Notes: generated from the letters alone by a model not told the origin. A stretch of DNA of 64,000 bases from Necropsobacter rosorum (GCA_000751835.1 CCMQ01000017.1:94269-158268); one strand, 5' to 3'. Counted from the first letter of the stretch, positions 38,110 to 47,546 are shown. Translations and numbers: made by a program.

Positions 38110-39312
38110 GTGCGCAATAATCGACAGAATAAAGGTATCGATGCAGTTATCGTTTCTATCATACTGCACATTATCTTGTTTGGTTTGTTGATATTAGGTT
38201 CTTTCTATCACAATGTCGAGATTATGGGCGGCGGCGAAGGTGAGGGCGAGGTAATCGGCGCCGTTATGGTGGATACCGGATCTGCCGCGCAGGAGTGGGG
38301 GCGCTTGCAGCAACAGAAAAAAGGCGATACGGATAAAGCGAAACAACCGGAACCCATAGACGAACAACAGGATAAGCAGAAACAGCTTGAAGAACAACAG
38401 CGCCAACAGGAACTGGAGCGCCAAAAACAGCTGGAGTATCAGAAACAGCAAGCGCTGCAAAAAGAACAGGAACGCCAGAAACAGCTTGCTGAACAACAGA
38501 AAAAACAGCAGGAAGAAAAAGCCAGATTAGAGGCGCTGCAAAAGCAGAAAGATGCTGAAGAAGCCAAAGCAAAACAGGCGGCTGAAGCGGCGAAACTGAA
38601 AGCCGAGGCGGAAGCCAAACGGTTGGCGGCAGCAGCCAAACAAGCGGAAGAAGAAGCCAAAGCCAAAGCGGCGGCGGAAGCGGCGCAGAAAGCTGAGGCG
38701 GAGGCAAAAGCGAAAGCGGAAAAAGCCGCCAAAGCAAAAGCGGAAGCCGAAGCGAAGGCAAAGGCCGAGGCAAAAGCCAAAGCTGATGCACAAGCCAAGG
38801 CAAAAGCCGAAGCAGACGCCAAAGCGGCGGCTAAGGCGAAAGCGGATGCCGAAGCAAAAGCGAAGGCCGAGGCCAAGGCGAAAGCCGATGCGGCCGCCGC
38901 AAAACGCCGCTCTGAACAAGCCGCATTGGATGATTTCCTGAACGGCGGCGATATCGGCGGCGGCAGTGCCTCGGTGGGCGGTAATGCCAACCGGCAGGGC
39001 AGTCAGGGGCGCGGTGCCGGATTAGGCAGCGGCGACGGCGGTAAAGTCGGTGATCAGTATGCCGGTGTGATTAAAAAAGAAATTCAGCGTCGTTTCTTAA
39101 AAGATCCGGGATTTGCCGGTAAAGTTTGCCGGATTAAAATCCAGCTGGAGCGCGACGGCACGATTTCCGGTTATCAGAAAGTTTCCGGGCCGGATGATAT
39201 CTGCACCGCGGCATTAAGTGCGGTGGCCAGAACCAAAAAAGTGCCGGCGGCGCCGTCCGATGCGATCTATAGTAAATATAAAGCCCCGATTATTGATTTT
39301 GATATTAAATAA
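38110..39312 (+). CDS. tolA: Tol-Pal system protein TolA
   Basis: Periplasm-spanning protein that links the TolQR motor to TolB-Pal in the outer membrane. The 400-residue protein has an N-terminal anchor (about residues 12-33, IVSIILHIILFGLLILGSFY). A long alpha-helical domain II follows (about residues 60-275), Gln-rich first and then Ala/Lys/Glu repeats of the KAKAEAEAKA kind, then a glycine-rich linker and the globular domain III with two cysteines (GKVCRIKIQL and DDICTAALSAV). It starts at GTG 38110, preceded by AAGTAGGT. The repeat tract makes long false reading frames on the other strand. Confidence 0.96.
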   Translation: MRNNRQNKGIDAVIVSIILHIILFGLLILGSFYHNVEIMGGGEGEGEVIGAVMVDTGSAAQEWGRLQQQKKGDTDKAKQPEPIDEQQDKQKQLEEQQRQQELERQKQLEYQKQQALQKEQERQKQLAEQQKKQQEEKARLEALQKQKDAEEAKAKQAAEAAKLKAEAEAKRLAAAAKQAEEEAKAKAAAEAAQKAEAEAKAKAEKAAKAKAEAEAKAKAEAKAKADAQAKAKAEADAKAAAKAKADAEAKAKAEAKAKADAAAAKRRSEQAALDDFLNGGDIGGGSASVGGNANRQGSQGRGAGLGSGDGGKVGDQYAGVIKKEIQRRFLKDPGFAGKVCRIKIQLERDGTISGYQKVSGPDDICTAALSAVARTKKVPAAPSDAIYSKYKAPIIDFDIK

Positions 39313-39356
39313 CTGGTATGGTTTTAGGAAAGTAAGTTTAACCTGAGGAAAACGAC

Positions 39357-40655
39357 ATGAAACGTATAATGAGTTTATTGGCAATGCTGTTTCTGTTATT
39401 GGCGAATCCAGCGTTTGCCGATGATGAAGTCCGTATTGTGATTGATGAGGGCGTTGACAGTGCGCGTCCTATAGCCGTCGTTCCGTTTAAATGGAACGGT
39501 TCCGGCTCCGCGCCGGCAGATATTGCCGATATTATTTCTGCGGATTTACGCAACAGCGGTAAATTTAATCCCATTCCGGTAAGCCGCATGCCGCAGCAAC
39601 CGAGTGCGGCCTCCGAAGTGACGCCGGATGCGTGGTCATCTTTAGGTATTGATGCCATTGTCGTCGGTCAGGTAACCCCGAACGGAAACGGTTATAGCAT
39701 TGCTTATCAGCTGGTCGATACCATCGGCGCATCGGGAACGGCAGGAACCGTGTTAAGTCAGAACCAGTATGCCGTGCCGGCCAATGCGATTCGATTAGGG
39801 GCGCATACGGTCAGTGACGAAGTGTTCGAAAAACTCACCGCGATTCGCGGCGCGTTCAGAACCAAGATCGCTTATGTCGTGCAGAAAAACGGCGGTTCTC
39901 AGCCTTATCAGGTACGCGTGGCGGACTATGACGGACATAATCAGTTTATCGTGACGCAAAGTTCCCAGCCGTTGATGTCGCCGGCATGGTCGCCGGACGG
40001 TAGCAAACTGGCTTATGTCTCGTTCGAAAAGAAAAAAGCGCAGCTGGTGGTGCATGATCTGCGTTCCGGCGCACGCAAAGTGGCGGCTTCTTTTGAAGGA
40101 CATAACGGCGCACCGGCATTTTCGCCGGACGGTTCAAGACTGGCGTTTGCCTCTTCTAAAGACGGCGTATTAAATATTTATGTGATGAATTTAGGCAGTG
40201 GACAGGTTTCTCAGTTGACGAGCGGTGCCGGTAATAATACCGAGCCGGGCTGGTCTCCGGACGGACAGTCAATCGTGTTCACTTCCGACAGAAGCGGATC
40301 GCCGCAGGTTTATCGTATGAGTGCGTCAGGTGGTGGCGCTTCATTGGTCAGCTCGGGCGGCCGCAGTTATAGCGGGCAAATTTCCGCCGACGGTAGTACG
40401 TTAATTATGATTTCAGGCGATCATATTGTGAAAAAAGACTTAGCGACAGGCTCAACCGAGATGTTAAGTTCTACTTTTCTGGATGAAAGTCCGAGCATTT
40501 CGCCGAACGGAATTATGATTATTTATAGCTCTACACAAGGCTTAGGAAAGGTGCTACAATTGGTTTCTGCTGACGGTCGATTCAAAGCCCGTCTACCAGG
40601 AAGTGATGGACAAGTTAAATTTCCAGCTTGGTCACCATATTTGAGTAAAAACTAG
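39357..40655 (+). CDS. tolB: Tol-Pal system protein TolB
   Basis: Periplasmic beta-propeller that alternates between Pal and TolA. The 432-residue precursor has a signal peptide ([18 protein letters not shown], cleavage before DDEVRIVID). An N-terminal domain with [13 protein letters not shown] follows, and then repeated WD40-like blades with [30 protein letters not shown] and [31 protein letters not shown] precedes the start. It is followed after 11 bases by pal. Confidence 0.97.
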   Translation: MKRIMSLLAMLFLLLANPAFADDEVRIVIDEGVDSARPIAVVPFKWNGSGSAPADIADIISADLRNSGKFNPIPVSRMPQQPSAASEVTPDAWSSLGIDAIVVGQVTPNGNGYSIAYQLVDTIGASGTAGTVLSQNQYAVPANAIRLGAHTVSDEVFEKLTAIRGAFRTKIAYVVQKNGGSQPYQVRVADYDGHNQFIVTQSSQPLMSPAWSPDGSKLAYVSFEKKKAQLVVHDLRSGARKVAASFEGHNGAPAFSPDGSRLAFASSKDGVLNIYVMNLGSGQVSQLTSGAGNNTEPGWSPDGQSIVFTSDRSGSPQVYRMSASGGGASLVSSGGRSYSGQISADGSTLIMISGDHIVKKDLATGSTEMLSSTFLDESPSISPNGIMIIYSSTQGLGKVLQLVSADGRFKARLPGSDGQVKFPAWSPYLSKN

Positions 40656-40666
40656 GAGAAAAGTTA

Positions 40667-41137
40667 ATGAAAAACTTTGCAAAATTATTAGTAGTAGCTG
40701 GCTCTGTAGCAGTATTAGCAGCTTGTAGTTCATCAAAAAATGAAAGCGCAGGCGCTGGCGCTGATGCAAATGCTCAAACATTCGGCGGTTACTCCGTTCA
40801 GGATTTACAGCAACGTTACAACACCGTTTATTTCGGTTTCGATAAATACAACATCGAAGGCGAATACGAACAAATCTTGGATGCTCACGCTGCATACTTA
40901 AATGCAACTCCTGCATCTAAAGTGTTAGTTGAAGGTAATACTGACGAACGCGGTACACCGGAATACAACATTGCATTAGGTCAACGTCGTGCAGATGCTG
41001 TTAAAAACTTCTTATCAGCTAAAGGTGTTCAAGCTGGTCAGGTTTCAACAGTTTCTTACGGTGAAGAAAAACCGGCTGAGTTAGGTCATGACGAAGCGGC
41101 TTATGCGAAAAACCGTCGTGCAGTGTTAGCATACTAA
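40667..41137 (+). CDS. pal: Peptidoglycan-associated lipoprotein Pal (P6-like)
   Basis: Outer-membrane lipoprotein that binds peptidoglycan and TolB; the Haemophilus equivalent is the P6 antigen. The 156-residue precursor has lipobox LAAC with Cys20. The OmpA-like domain includes [18 protein letters not shown] near residue 58, [25 protein letters not shown] near residue 88 and the end KNRRAVLAY. Codon choice is visibly biased, as for a highly expressed gene. Last gene of the tol-pal operon. Confidence 0.98.
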   Translation: MKNFAKLLVVAGSVAVLAACSSSKNESAGAGADANAQTFGGYSVQDLQQRYNTVYFGFDKYNIEGEYEQILDAHAAYLNATPASKVLVEGNTDERGTPEYNIALGQRRADAVKNFLSAKGVQAGQVSTVSYGEEKPAELGHDEAAYAKNRRAVLAY

Positions 41138-41164
41138 TTTTTACGCATTCCTTTTTTAGTATGA

Positions 41165-41193
41165 AAACCGGGTCCGAACCGACCCGGTTTTTA
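41165..41193 (+). terminator. tol-pal operon terminator
   Basis: Ten-base stem AAACCGGGTC (41165-41174) / GACCCGGTTT (41181-41190), loop CGAACC, followed by TTATATG. Confidence 0.82.
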
Positions 41194-41269
41194 TATGCGC
41201 AAAAATCGCCGGTTTCTTAGAATATATGGTGAGTATTCATTCAAACGAATAAAAAATTAAAGATTTTTA

Positions 41270-41297
41270 TTGATTATTAAAATAAAACCAGTATTAT
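41270..41297 (+). promoter_or_regulatory. Promoter of the tRNA-Lys cluster
   Basis: TTGATT (41270-41275), 16-base spacer, TATTAT (41292-41297), ending 30 bases before the first tRNA. Confidence 0.6.
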
Positions 41298-41326
41298 AAG
41301 CCTCCGTTACGCGATGATATGTTCGT

Positions 41327-41402
41327 GGGTCGTTAGCTCAGTCGGTAGAGCAGCGGACTTTTAATCCGTTGGTCGAAGGTTCGAATCCTTCACGACCCAC
41401 CA
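41327..41402 (+). tRNA. tRNA-Lys (TTT), copy 1
   Basis: Complete 76-base cloverleaf with encoded CCA. The acceptor stem is GGGTCGT/ACGACCC, the D-arm GCTC/GAGC, the anticodon loop CTTTTAA (anticodon TTT) and the T-arm GAAGG-TTCGAAT-CCTTC. It is identical to the next two copies. Confidence 0.97.
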
Positions 41403-41433
41403 CTTCAACGTAACATTCCTTAAATATATTTAC

Positions 41434-41509
41434 GGGTCGTTAGCTCAGTCGGTAGAGCAGCGGACTTTTAATCCGTTGGTCGAAGGTTCGAATCCTTCAC
41501 GACCCACCA
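41434..41509 (+). tRNA. tRNA-Lys (TTT), copy 2
   Basis: 76 bases with encoded CCA, identical to copy 1. Anticodon TTT in loop CTTTTAA. Confidence 0.97.
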
Positions 41510-41540
41510 ATTAACGGTAGTATTCCTTAAATATATTTGC

Positions 41541-41616
41541 GGGTCGTTAGCTCAGTCGGTAGAGCAGCGGACTTTTAATCCGTTGGTCGAAGGTTCGAAT
41601 CCTTCACGACCCACCA
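41541..41616 (+). tRNA. tRNA-Lys (TTT), copy 3
   Basis: 76 bases with encoded CCA, identical to copies 1 and 2. Anticodon TTT. Confidence 0.97.
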
Positions 41617-41647
41617 CTTTAACGTAACATTCCCTGAAATATATTAC

Positions 41648-41722
41648 GGGTCGTTAGCTTAGTGGTAGAGCAGCGGACTCTTAATCCGTTGGTCGAAGGT
41701 TCGAATCCTTCACGACCCACCA
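41648..41722 (+). tRNA. tRNA-Lys (CTT), diverged fourth copy
   Basis: 75 bases with encoded CCA. It differs from the other three in the D-arm (GCTTAGTGGTA instead of GCTCAGTCGGTA, one base shorter, one stem pair now U-G) and in the anticodon loop CTCTTAA, giving anticodon CTT, which reads AAG only. Acceptor, anticodon and T stems are intact, so it should still fold. Confidence 0.9.
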
Positions 41723-41741
41723 ACTTTCCTGCTTATATTGT

Positions 41742-41757
41742 TAGCCAAGGCTATTTT
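41742..41757 (+). terminator. Weak terminator candidate after the tRNA cluster
   Basis: Short stem TAGC/GCTA around CAAG (41742-41753) followed by TTTT. It is a small stem but is the only one seen before comN. Confidence 0.3.
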
Positions 41758-41794
41758 CCGTTTCTAATCTTTTTCTATCCAATTTTTTTATTTT

Positions 41795-41810
41795 TGCGAT
41801 CTGCATTCCG
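41795..41810 (+). promoter_or_regulatory. Possible CRP-S (competence) half site upstream of comN
   Basis: TTTTTGCGATCTGCATTCCG contains the TGCGA half of a CRP-S site (41795-41799). The second half is poor (TTCCG instead of TCGCA). The position, about 100 bases before comN, fits Sxy/CRP control of competence genes. Confidence 0.35.
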
Positions 41811-41900
41811 GAAATGTGTTGATTTTATCGTCAAAGGATTTTTTCGCCGTTAAAGTGCGGTCTTAAAACACTGGGTTTTTAAAGAGGAAAGACAACCCCC

Positions 41901-42425
41901 ATGGCGAAAGGCTTTACGTTATTGGAAATGTTGACCGTATTGCTGATTATCAGCAGCATGATGTTATTGGCCTTGCCTGTCTGGCAGCAAGGCAGCGATC
42001 AGGCGATATTGGAAAAAGAACAGCGTAAACTGTATTTGTTTTTGCGCTATATTCAGGCTCGGGTTGAAAATTCCAATGAGATTTGGCTACTGATTGTCAA
42101 TCGGGATCAGTTGCAACAGCGTTGGTGTATCACTGCGCAGATTAAAAACGAACAGATTTGCGATTGTTTCTCACCACAGAGCTGTTCGTCACAGCTTTCG
42201 GCTCAATTTTATTATCCGTCTTATGCCGGTAAAACCATGTTGATCAGCAAATCCTATTACCCGAAAGAAATCACCCGTTTAAACGGCATTCGTAATACTA
42301 TCTCAACCGCCTGTATGGTGCTGCAGGCCGGAGAGCGCCGAACCCTGTTTTCGTTTTTTAATATTGGCAGCCTGAAGCTGAAAAACAATCAGGCTCTCAG
42401 CGCCTGTGTGAATGATGAGACATAA
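41901..42425 (+). CDS. comN: Competence pseudopilin ComN
   Basis: First of four small pilin-like genes that precede recC, the same order as H. influenzae comNOPQ-recC; they are needed for DNA uptake. The 174-residue protein has a type IV prepilin leader MAKG cleaved before FTLLEMLTVLLII, including Glu at +5. The rest is a globular periplasmic head with several cysteines (NEQICDCFSPQSCSSQL). GAGGAAAG lies upstream of the ATG. The competence role is inferred from synteny and the family. Confidence 0.8.
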   Translation: MAKGFTLLEMLTVLLIISSMMLLALPVWQQGSDQAILEKEQRKLYLFLRYIQARVENSNEIWLLIVNRDQLQQRWCITAQIKNEQICDCFSPQSCSSQLSAQFYYPSYAGKTMLISKSYYPKEITRLNGIRNTISTACMVLQAGERRTLFSFFNIGSLKLKNNQALSACVNDET

Positions 42426-42428
42426 AAT

Positions 42429-43148
42429 ATGGCATGTTTATATCGCGGACATAGCCTGACGGGGCTGATGTTGTCCCTTTCGCTGTCTTCATTGCTACTG
42501 CTGGTGATTATTCAGTTTTACGCACAAACCCGGCGGCAAAATCAGGAGGTTTTATTACACCTGCATTTGCAAAGCGAATTGCAGCGTACGGTGCAGCTTA
42601 TCGGCAAAGATTTGCGCCGCGCCGGATTTCGCGCCGTATCGGAAAAATTAGTGCGCAATAATCTGACGTTATTCGAGCAGGATGAGCGCGGCCGCAGTGT
42701 CGTCATTGCGCAGGCAGACGGCGAAAGGCAAAACAGTTGTATCCTGTTTTTCTATGATTTGGATGCGACGGGCTGTATCGGCAGCAGTTATAAATCCGGC
42801 CTTTGTATGGCGGAGGGGCGAAACAGCGCCCGCGAAATTGAACGCGAACTGTTCGGCTATCGCCTGCACGATAAGATGCTGGAAACCCGTCTGACCTATA
42901 AAAATACGGTACAGCAAGATTGCAGTCAGGCGCAGTGCCGCAGTTATATACAACAGCCTGCCTGTAACAGCGGCGGTTGGGTGGATCTGCTGGACGATAC
43001 CGAAATTGAGATTACCCATTTGTGGTTTAACTGGCTGATTGCCGGGAAAGCGGTGGAAGTGCAGCTGACGGGAAGGTTAAAGCAGCGGCCGACGATTCAT
43101 TATGCAACCGGCATTATCGTGCCGCTTATTAATCAGGAGGCGGACTAA
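42429..43148 (+). CDS. comO: Competence pseudopilin ComO
   Basis: The 239-residue protein follows comN after 3 bases and overlaps comP by one. It has a short basic N-terminus (MACLYRG), then a hydrophobic pilin-like helix HSLTGLMLSLSLSSLLLLVIIQFYAQTRRQ, and a larger head with cysteine pairs. The residue at +5 after the expected Gly cleavage is Gly, not Glu, so prepilin processing or assembly is atypical, as in the minor pilins that cap pili (family knowledge). It contains PilW-like FGKDLRRAGF-type sequence (here LIGKDLRRAGFRA near residue 58). Confidence 0.78.
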   Translation: MACLYRGHSLTGLMLSLSLSSLLLLVIIQFYAQTRRQNQEVLLHLHLQSELQRTVQLIGKDLRRAGFRAVSEKLVRNNLTLFEQDERGRSVVIAQADGERQNSCILFFYDLDATGCIGSSYKSGLCMAEGRNSAREIERELFGYRLHDKMLETRLTYKNTVQQDCSQAQCRSYIQQPACNSGGWVDLLDDTEIEITHLWFNWLIAGKAVEVQLTGRLKQRPTIHYATGIIVPLINQEAD

Positions 43149-43825
43149 TGCCGTATCGCGGCATCATGACATTAACGCTGCTGATGCTGCTTAGCGCGTT
43201 TTTGGTGATGTTTATGCTGTTTGATGATGAGATGTTACGGCTGCATTCCGCGTTATTGGCGCAGCGTAAGATTTATGTGCAGGAACATATTGCCTTGCAG
43301 CATATCGCTCATCAGCAGGCACATGCCGAATGCGACAATCTGCCGTTGGACAATGATGATAAAACCTGGCGTATCCGCTTTGAAAATCCGGCAAAAAACG
43401 ACCGCACTTTTCATTTTGTCTGGTGTGAGCGGCTGTCATTGTTCCAACAAGCGCCGAAAAAGGCGCTGAATCCCGCCGCGTTCGGGCAATATCTCACAGA
43501 AAATCTGATCCCCTTATTTGCCGCCGAGCTCAGCCCGCCGCCGCAGTCTTTGCCGCGGGCAAACCAAGATGCGCTTTATTGGTTCGGCCCGCAGCAAACC
43601 GAATGGGCGCTGAACGGCAATATTAATGCGGTGATTGTTGCGCAGGGCGATCTTACTATTACGGGCAAAGGAAAAATCAGCGGTACGCTGATTACGGGCG
43701 GCAATTTCTATAAAGATGAACAGGTGCAGATTACCTATAATAAAACGACAGTGACCAATATCCTTAGACAATACAGCCGATGGCGGCTGGCGGAGAAAAG
43801 CTGGTATGATGTTGAACCTCAATAG
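43148..43825 (+). CDS. comP: Competence pseudopilin-like protein ComP
   Basis: The 225-residue protein starts on the last base of the comO stop. It has a short N-terminus and one hydrophobic helix, MTLTLLMLLSAFLVMFMLF, then a soluble domain. The C-terminal part contains INAVIVAQGDLTITGKGKISGTLITGG, a beta-helix-like repeat segment. There is no +5 Glu after the only candidate cleavage glycine. By position it equals H. influenzae ComP (HI0940-type). It overlaps comQ by 20 bases. Confidence 0.72.
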   Translation: MPYRGIMTLTLLMLLSAFLVMFMLFDDEMLRLHSALLAQRKIYVQEHIALQHIAHQQAHAECDNLPLDNDDKTWRIRFENPAKNDRTFHFVWCERLSLFQQAPKKALNPAAFGQYLTENLIPLFAAELSPPPQSLPRANQDALYWFGPQQTEWALNGNINAVIVAQGDLTITGKGKISGTLITGGNFYKDEQVQITYNKTTVTNILRQYSRWRLAEKSWYDVEPQ

Positions 43826-44111
43826 TGTGGTGAATTACAAGGGCATGAATTTGCTTTCGCTGTTAGTGACTTTAACCTTGTTTAGTGGTATTTTTCTGTC
43901 CGTTAATCAATGGATTGCCACGCAGCGCCAAAGTGCGGTGAATATTTATCAACGTTATCAGGCGATACAGATTGCAGAAAATCAGCGGCAACGGTTATTT
44001 TTAGGCTTGGCCTGCCAGCCGCGCGTTGAGCAAAATCAGCTGGTATTTCGCATTAGTTGTTCGTCGGCGCAAGTGAGCGTGCGTTATCCTGTGGGCGAAA
44101 TCGTGTTATAA
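43806..44111 (+). CDS. comQ: Competence pseudopilin ComQ
   Basis: The 101-residue small pilin-like protein has a leader ending in YKG followed by MNLLSLLVTLTLFSGIFLSVNQWI, a type IV pilin-like helix, and a very short head with two cysteines (LACQPRVEQ and ISCSSAQVSV). Position +5 is Leu/Ser rather than Glu. It overlaps the end of comP by 20 bases; ATG 43806 or 43809 are both possible. It lies 12 bases before recC, as in H. influenzae. Confidence 0.72.
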   Translation: MMLNLNSVVNYKGMNLLSLLVTLTLFSGIFLSVNQWIATQRQSAVNIYQRYQAIQIAENQRQRLFLGLACQPRVEQNQLVFRISCSSAQVSVRYPVGEIVL

Positions 44112-44123
44112 AAAGGAACAGGC

Positions 44124-47100
44124 GTGTTTACCGTTTATTATTCCAATCAACTGGATATTCAGAAAGAGATTCTCATTCATTTAATGCAGCGACAGCCGTT
44201 AAATGATCCTTTGCAGGCGGAAACGATTCTGGTACAAAGTCCGGGGATGGCGCAATGGCTGCAATGGCAGATTGCGGAAAAACAGGGCATTGCCGCGAAT
44301 TTACAGTTTCCGATGCCGGCAACCTTTATCTGGCGTCAATATGCGGAGAATTTGCCGGACGTTGCACCGCAAAGCCAGTTTGAAAAGGAAAGTATGACCT
44401 GGCGGCTGATGCGGTTGATCCCCGCCTATTTATCCCGCCCGGATTTTCAGCCGTTGCGCAATTATCTGGCCTCTTCCGCGCAGGCGGAGCAGCAAAAGCT
44501 GTATCAGCTGGCACATAAGATTGCCGATTTATTCGACCAGTATTTAGTGTATCGCCCGGAGTGGATAACCGCATGGGAGCAGGGCGATGATCCGGCCGTC
44601 GGCAGACAGATCGCACAACAGCTCAAAGACGGTAATGCACCGTTATTTGCCCAAATCACCAGACATGTACAATGGCAGGGCACATTATGGCGCGCCTTGA
44701 CGGACGAAATCAGCGCGGAAAACGGTTCGGATCAACTCTGGCATCGCGCACGCTTACATCAGCGCTTTTTGACCTTATTAGCGCAGGGCGCACCGCAGAA
44801 ACTGCCGGCACGGATTTTTGTGTTTGGAATTTCTGCGCTGCCGAAAAGCTATCTGGATACGCTGCATGGGATCAGCGCCTATTGTGACGTGCATTTATTT
44901 TTTAATAACGGCTGTCGGGAATATTGGGGCGATATTATCGATCCGTCCTATTGGCAGAAATTACAAATGCGCCACCGCACTGCCTATGCGGATAAGCATA
45001 CCCGGCCGCTGCTTTCGGCACAGCAGGCTTGCCTGCTGGCAAATCATGCCATCGAATATACTTACGATAATGAGATCTTACAGATCGGCCATCCTTTGCT
45101 GTCTTCGTGGGGAAAACTGGGACGCGATTTTTTATATTTGCTCACCGAGTTGCAGTGCAATGAAATCAGTGCCTATGCGGAACCGGCGGAAACGAATCTG
45201 TTGGCGCAGATTCAGGCGCGTATCCTGAATTTAGAGCCGAACGGAGGGCAGCCGTTGCATTATTCGGCGCAGGATCATTCTCTGAGTTTTCATGCCTGTT
45301 ACAGCGCCATGCGGGAAGTGGAGGCGTTGCATGATTATTTGCTGCATCTGTTTATGCAGGATGCAAGCCTTACGCCGAAGGATATTGTGGTGATGGTGGC
45401 CGATATTGATCACTATACGCCGTATATCCGCGCCGTGTTCGGTCAGGAAGCGGATTTTATTCCTTTTTCCATTTCCGATAATAAGTTAGCGGAAAACGAT
45501 GTGTTAGTGTCCGGTTTTATCAGTCTGCTGAATGTCAAAGAAAGCCAGTTCGGTGCGGAGGAAGTGCTGGCTTTGCTGGATATTCCCGCCGTGCGTGCGC
45601 GTTTTCACATTGAAACGGAGGATTTGGCGCTGATCCATCATTGGGTGGCTGAAGCGGGCATTCGTTTCGGTCTGGATAAATATACGGATAGTGTGCAGCA
45701 TAACTACAACGCTTGGCTGGCCGGGCTGGAGCGCATGCTACTCGGCTATGCCATGCGGGAAGAAAACGGTATCTGGCAGGATAGTCTGGGGCTGGATAAT
45801 TGCTATGGGCTGAACGGGCGGCTGGCGGGTTATCTGGCGGAGTTTATCGACAGTTTGTACCAATGGCGCCAGGTGCTGGCGGAAGCGCATCATGTTTTAC
45901 AATGGCACCAGCATTTGCTGGCGCTGACCGACGCATTTTTTGCCGCAGACGAGCAAAATGGCGAAACGCTATGGTATCTGAAAGAGCGTATTCAGCACTT
46001 CACCGAACAGCTGCAGGCGGCAAAATTTGATGATCCACTCGGTGCCGACGTGGTTGCCGAGGTGCTGAGCGGGTATTTGCAGGACAGTCCGAATAGCCTT
46101 AAATTTCTGGGCGGAAAGGTTAATTTCTGTACCCTGTTGCCGATGCGTTCCATTCCGTTTAAGGTGGTGTGCCTGCTCGGTATGAACGAGGGGGATTATC
46201 CGCGCCAGCATGCGCCGAACAGTTTTGATTTAATGCAGTATCATCATCAGAAAGGTGATCGTTTCCGCCGGGATGATGATCGTTACCTGTTTTTAGAAGC
46301 GTTATTATCGGCGCAGCGTTATCTTTATATCAGCTATGTCGGGCGTTCCGTAGTGGACGATCAACCGAAAGAGCCTTCCGTATTGGTCAGCCAGTTATTG
46401 GATTATGTGACGGAAAACCTGACTGCTGAAGCCCCTGATACGGCGGAGAAAACCCCGCAGGCGTGGCGCGCATTGCTGGTAAAACAGCACAGTATGACCG
46501 CTTTCAGCGAACAAAACTTTCGCGGTAACGACCGCACTTTTGCGCGCAAATGGCTGCCGCTGGCAAAACGCCCGCCGCATGCCGATATCCCGGATTTTAT
46601 TCAGCCGCTGGCGCCGGAGCCGGTGAGTGAAATTGCCTTGCCCGATCTGATCGCATTTGTCCGCCATCCGCTGAAATTTTTTCTGCAACAGCGGTTGGGG
46701 GTGAGTTTCGAGTATGACAATCCATTGATTGTGGATAGTGAAAATTTCAGCCTGAATAATCTGGATCAGTATTATATCAATGAGCAATTGCTTTATTGCG
46801 ATGAAGCGGCGCAGGAGGCGTTTTTTGCCGCGCTGATGATCAAAGGCATCATGCCGCGCGGCAGCTTTGCGCAGGTGTATGAAAAGCAGCTGCAACGGGA
46901 TATTCGGGAGCTAAAAGATAGTGTGGCCGATTACCTGACGCGCGATTATCACAGCCAATCGGTAGAATTGTATATTCACTGTCGGCACGGAAATGTCCGT
47001 TTATACGGCGATTTGGCTCATTTATACGCACAGCAAAACGGCATGCTGCAACGCGTGCGCTGGCGGGTCGGCAGTGCGATCAGAGATCAGGACGTAATCG

Positions 47101-47534
47101 AAAACTGGATTTATTATCTGCTGCAATGTGCGGTGCAGGATAATGCGGCGCCGGCGGTTTATTACGCTAAAAAAGAACAGGTGACCTTCAAAACGGTGGA
47201 AAAAACCACCGCACTTGAGCAATTGACCGTCTATGTGGAAGATTATCTGCGCGGCCAATGTCAACCGCTGCCGGTGATCACGACTGCGATTAACAGTTAT
47301 CTGAATGTATTGCGCCTTGATAAAACCAGCGCGTTTAAAGCGGAAAGTGCGGTGGATTTAGAAGCCTGCGCCCAGAAACTGGACGGTCTTATCGCCGGCA
47401 GTGATTATGCGCCGCCGGATCGCTACTGGCAGCGGGTGTTTGCCCGCACGCCGCCGGATGAGGCGCAGATTCGGGCAATGAACCGGCGCATGCAGGCATG
47501 GTTTGCGCTGATGACCGATAGCATGCAAAAATAG
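44124..47534 (+). CDS. recC: Exonuclease V (RecBCD) gamma subunit RecC
   Basis: Subunit of RecBCD that recognises Chi and splits the DNA strands during double-strand-break repair. The 1136-residue length is close to E. coli RecC (1122). The N-terminus MFTVYYSNQLDIQKEILIHLM, then ETILVQSPGMAQWLQWQIA and LPMRSIPFKVVCLLGMNEGDYPR (about residue 670) with DDRYLFLEALLSA are diagnostic of the inactive helicase-like RecC fold. It starts at GTG with AAAAGGAA upstream. recB and recD are not in the window. It is probably cotranscribed with comNOPQ. Confidence 0.95.
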   Translation: MFTVYYSNQLDIQKEILIHLMQRQPLNDPLQAETILVQSPGMAQWLQWQIAEKQGIAANLQFPMPATFIWRQYAENLPDVAPQSQFEKESMTWRLMRLIPAYLSRPDFQPLRNYLASSAQAEQQKLYQLAHKIADLFDQYLVYRPEWITAWEQGDDPAVGRQIAQQLKDGNAPLFAQITRHVQWQGTLWRALTDEISAENGSDQLWHRARLHQRFLTLLAQGAPQKLPARIFVFGISALPKSYLDTLHGISAYCDVHLFFNNGCREYWGDIIDPSYWQKLQMRHRTAYADKHTRPLLSAQQACLLANHAIEYTYDNEILQIGHPLLSSWGKLGRDFLYLLTELQCNEISAYAEPAETNLLAQIQARILNLEPNGGQPLHYSAQDHSLSFHACYSAMREVEALHDYLLHLFMQDASLTPKDIVVMVADIDHYTPYIRAVFGQEADFIPFSISDNKLAENDVLVSGFISLLNVKESQFGAEEVLALLDIPAVRARFHIETEDLALIHHWVAEAGIRFGLDKYTDSVQHNYNAWLAGLERMLLGYAMREENGIWQDSLGLDNCYGLNGRLAGYLAEFIDSLYQWRQVLAEAHHVLQWHQHLLALTDAFFAADEQNGETLWYLKERIQHFTEQLQAAKFDDPLGADVVAEVLSGYLQDSPNSLKFLGGKVNFCTLLPMRSIPFKVVCLLGMNEGDYPRQHAPNSFDLMQYHHQKGDRFRRDDDRYLFLEALLSAQRYLYISYVGRSVVDDQPKEPSVLVSQLLDYVTENLTAEAPDTAEKTPQAWRALLVKQHSMTAFSEQNFRGNDRTFARKWLPLAKRPPHADIPDFIQPLAPEPVSEIALPDLIAFVRHPLKFFLQQRLGVSFEYDNPLIVDSENFSLNNLDQYYINEQLLYCDEAAQEAFFAALMIKGIMPRGSFAQVYEKQLQRDIRELKDSVADYLTRDYHSQSVELYIHCRHGNVRLYGDLAHLYAQQNGMLQRVRWRVGSAIRDQDVIENWIYYLLQCAVQDNAAPAVYYAKKEQVTFKTVEKTTALEQLTVYVEDYLRGQCQPLPVITTAINSYLNVLRLDKTSAFKAESAVDLEACAQKLDGLIAGSDYAPPDRYWQRVFARTPPDEAQIRAMNRRMQAWFALMTDSMQK

Positions 47535-47546
47535 GCGGAAAAATGT

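Larger units (their letters stand above)
41327..41722 (+). repeat. Four tRNA-Lys genes in tandem, 107-bp period
   Basis: tRNA starts at 41327, 41434, 41541 and 41648 are each exactly 107 bases apart. The spacers are near-identical (TAACATTCCTTAAATATATT-like), so the array arose by tandem duplication of tRNA plus spacer. One common transcript from the promoter at 41270-41297 is likely. Confidence 0.9.

Noticed and set aside
38264..38990. Long minus-strand reading frames opposite tolA
   Set aside because: They are produced by the Ala/Lys/Glu repeat codons of TolA and give low-complexity Leu/Pro/Phe/Arg proteins with no ribosome site.
41327..41722. Regular 107-bp repeats considered as a CRISPR-like array
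   Set aside because: Each repeat contains a complete tRNA-Lys gene and the spacers are similar, so it is a tRNA tandem duplication.
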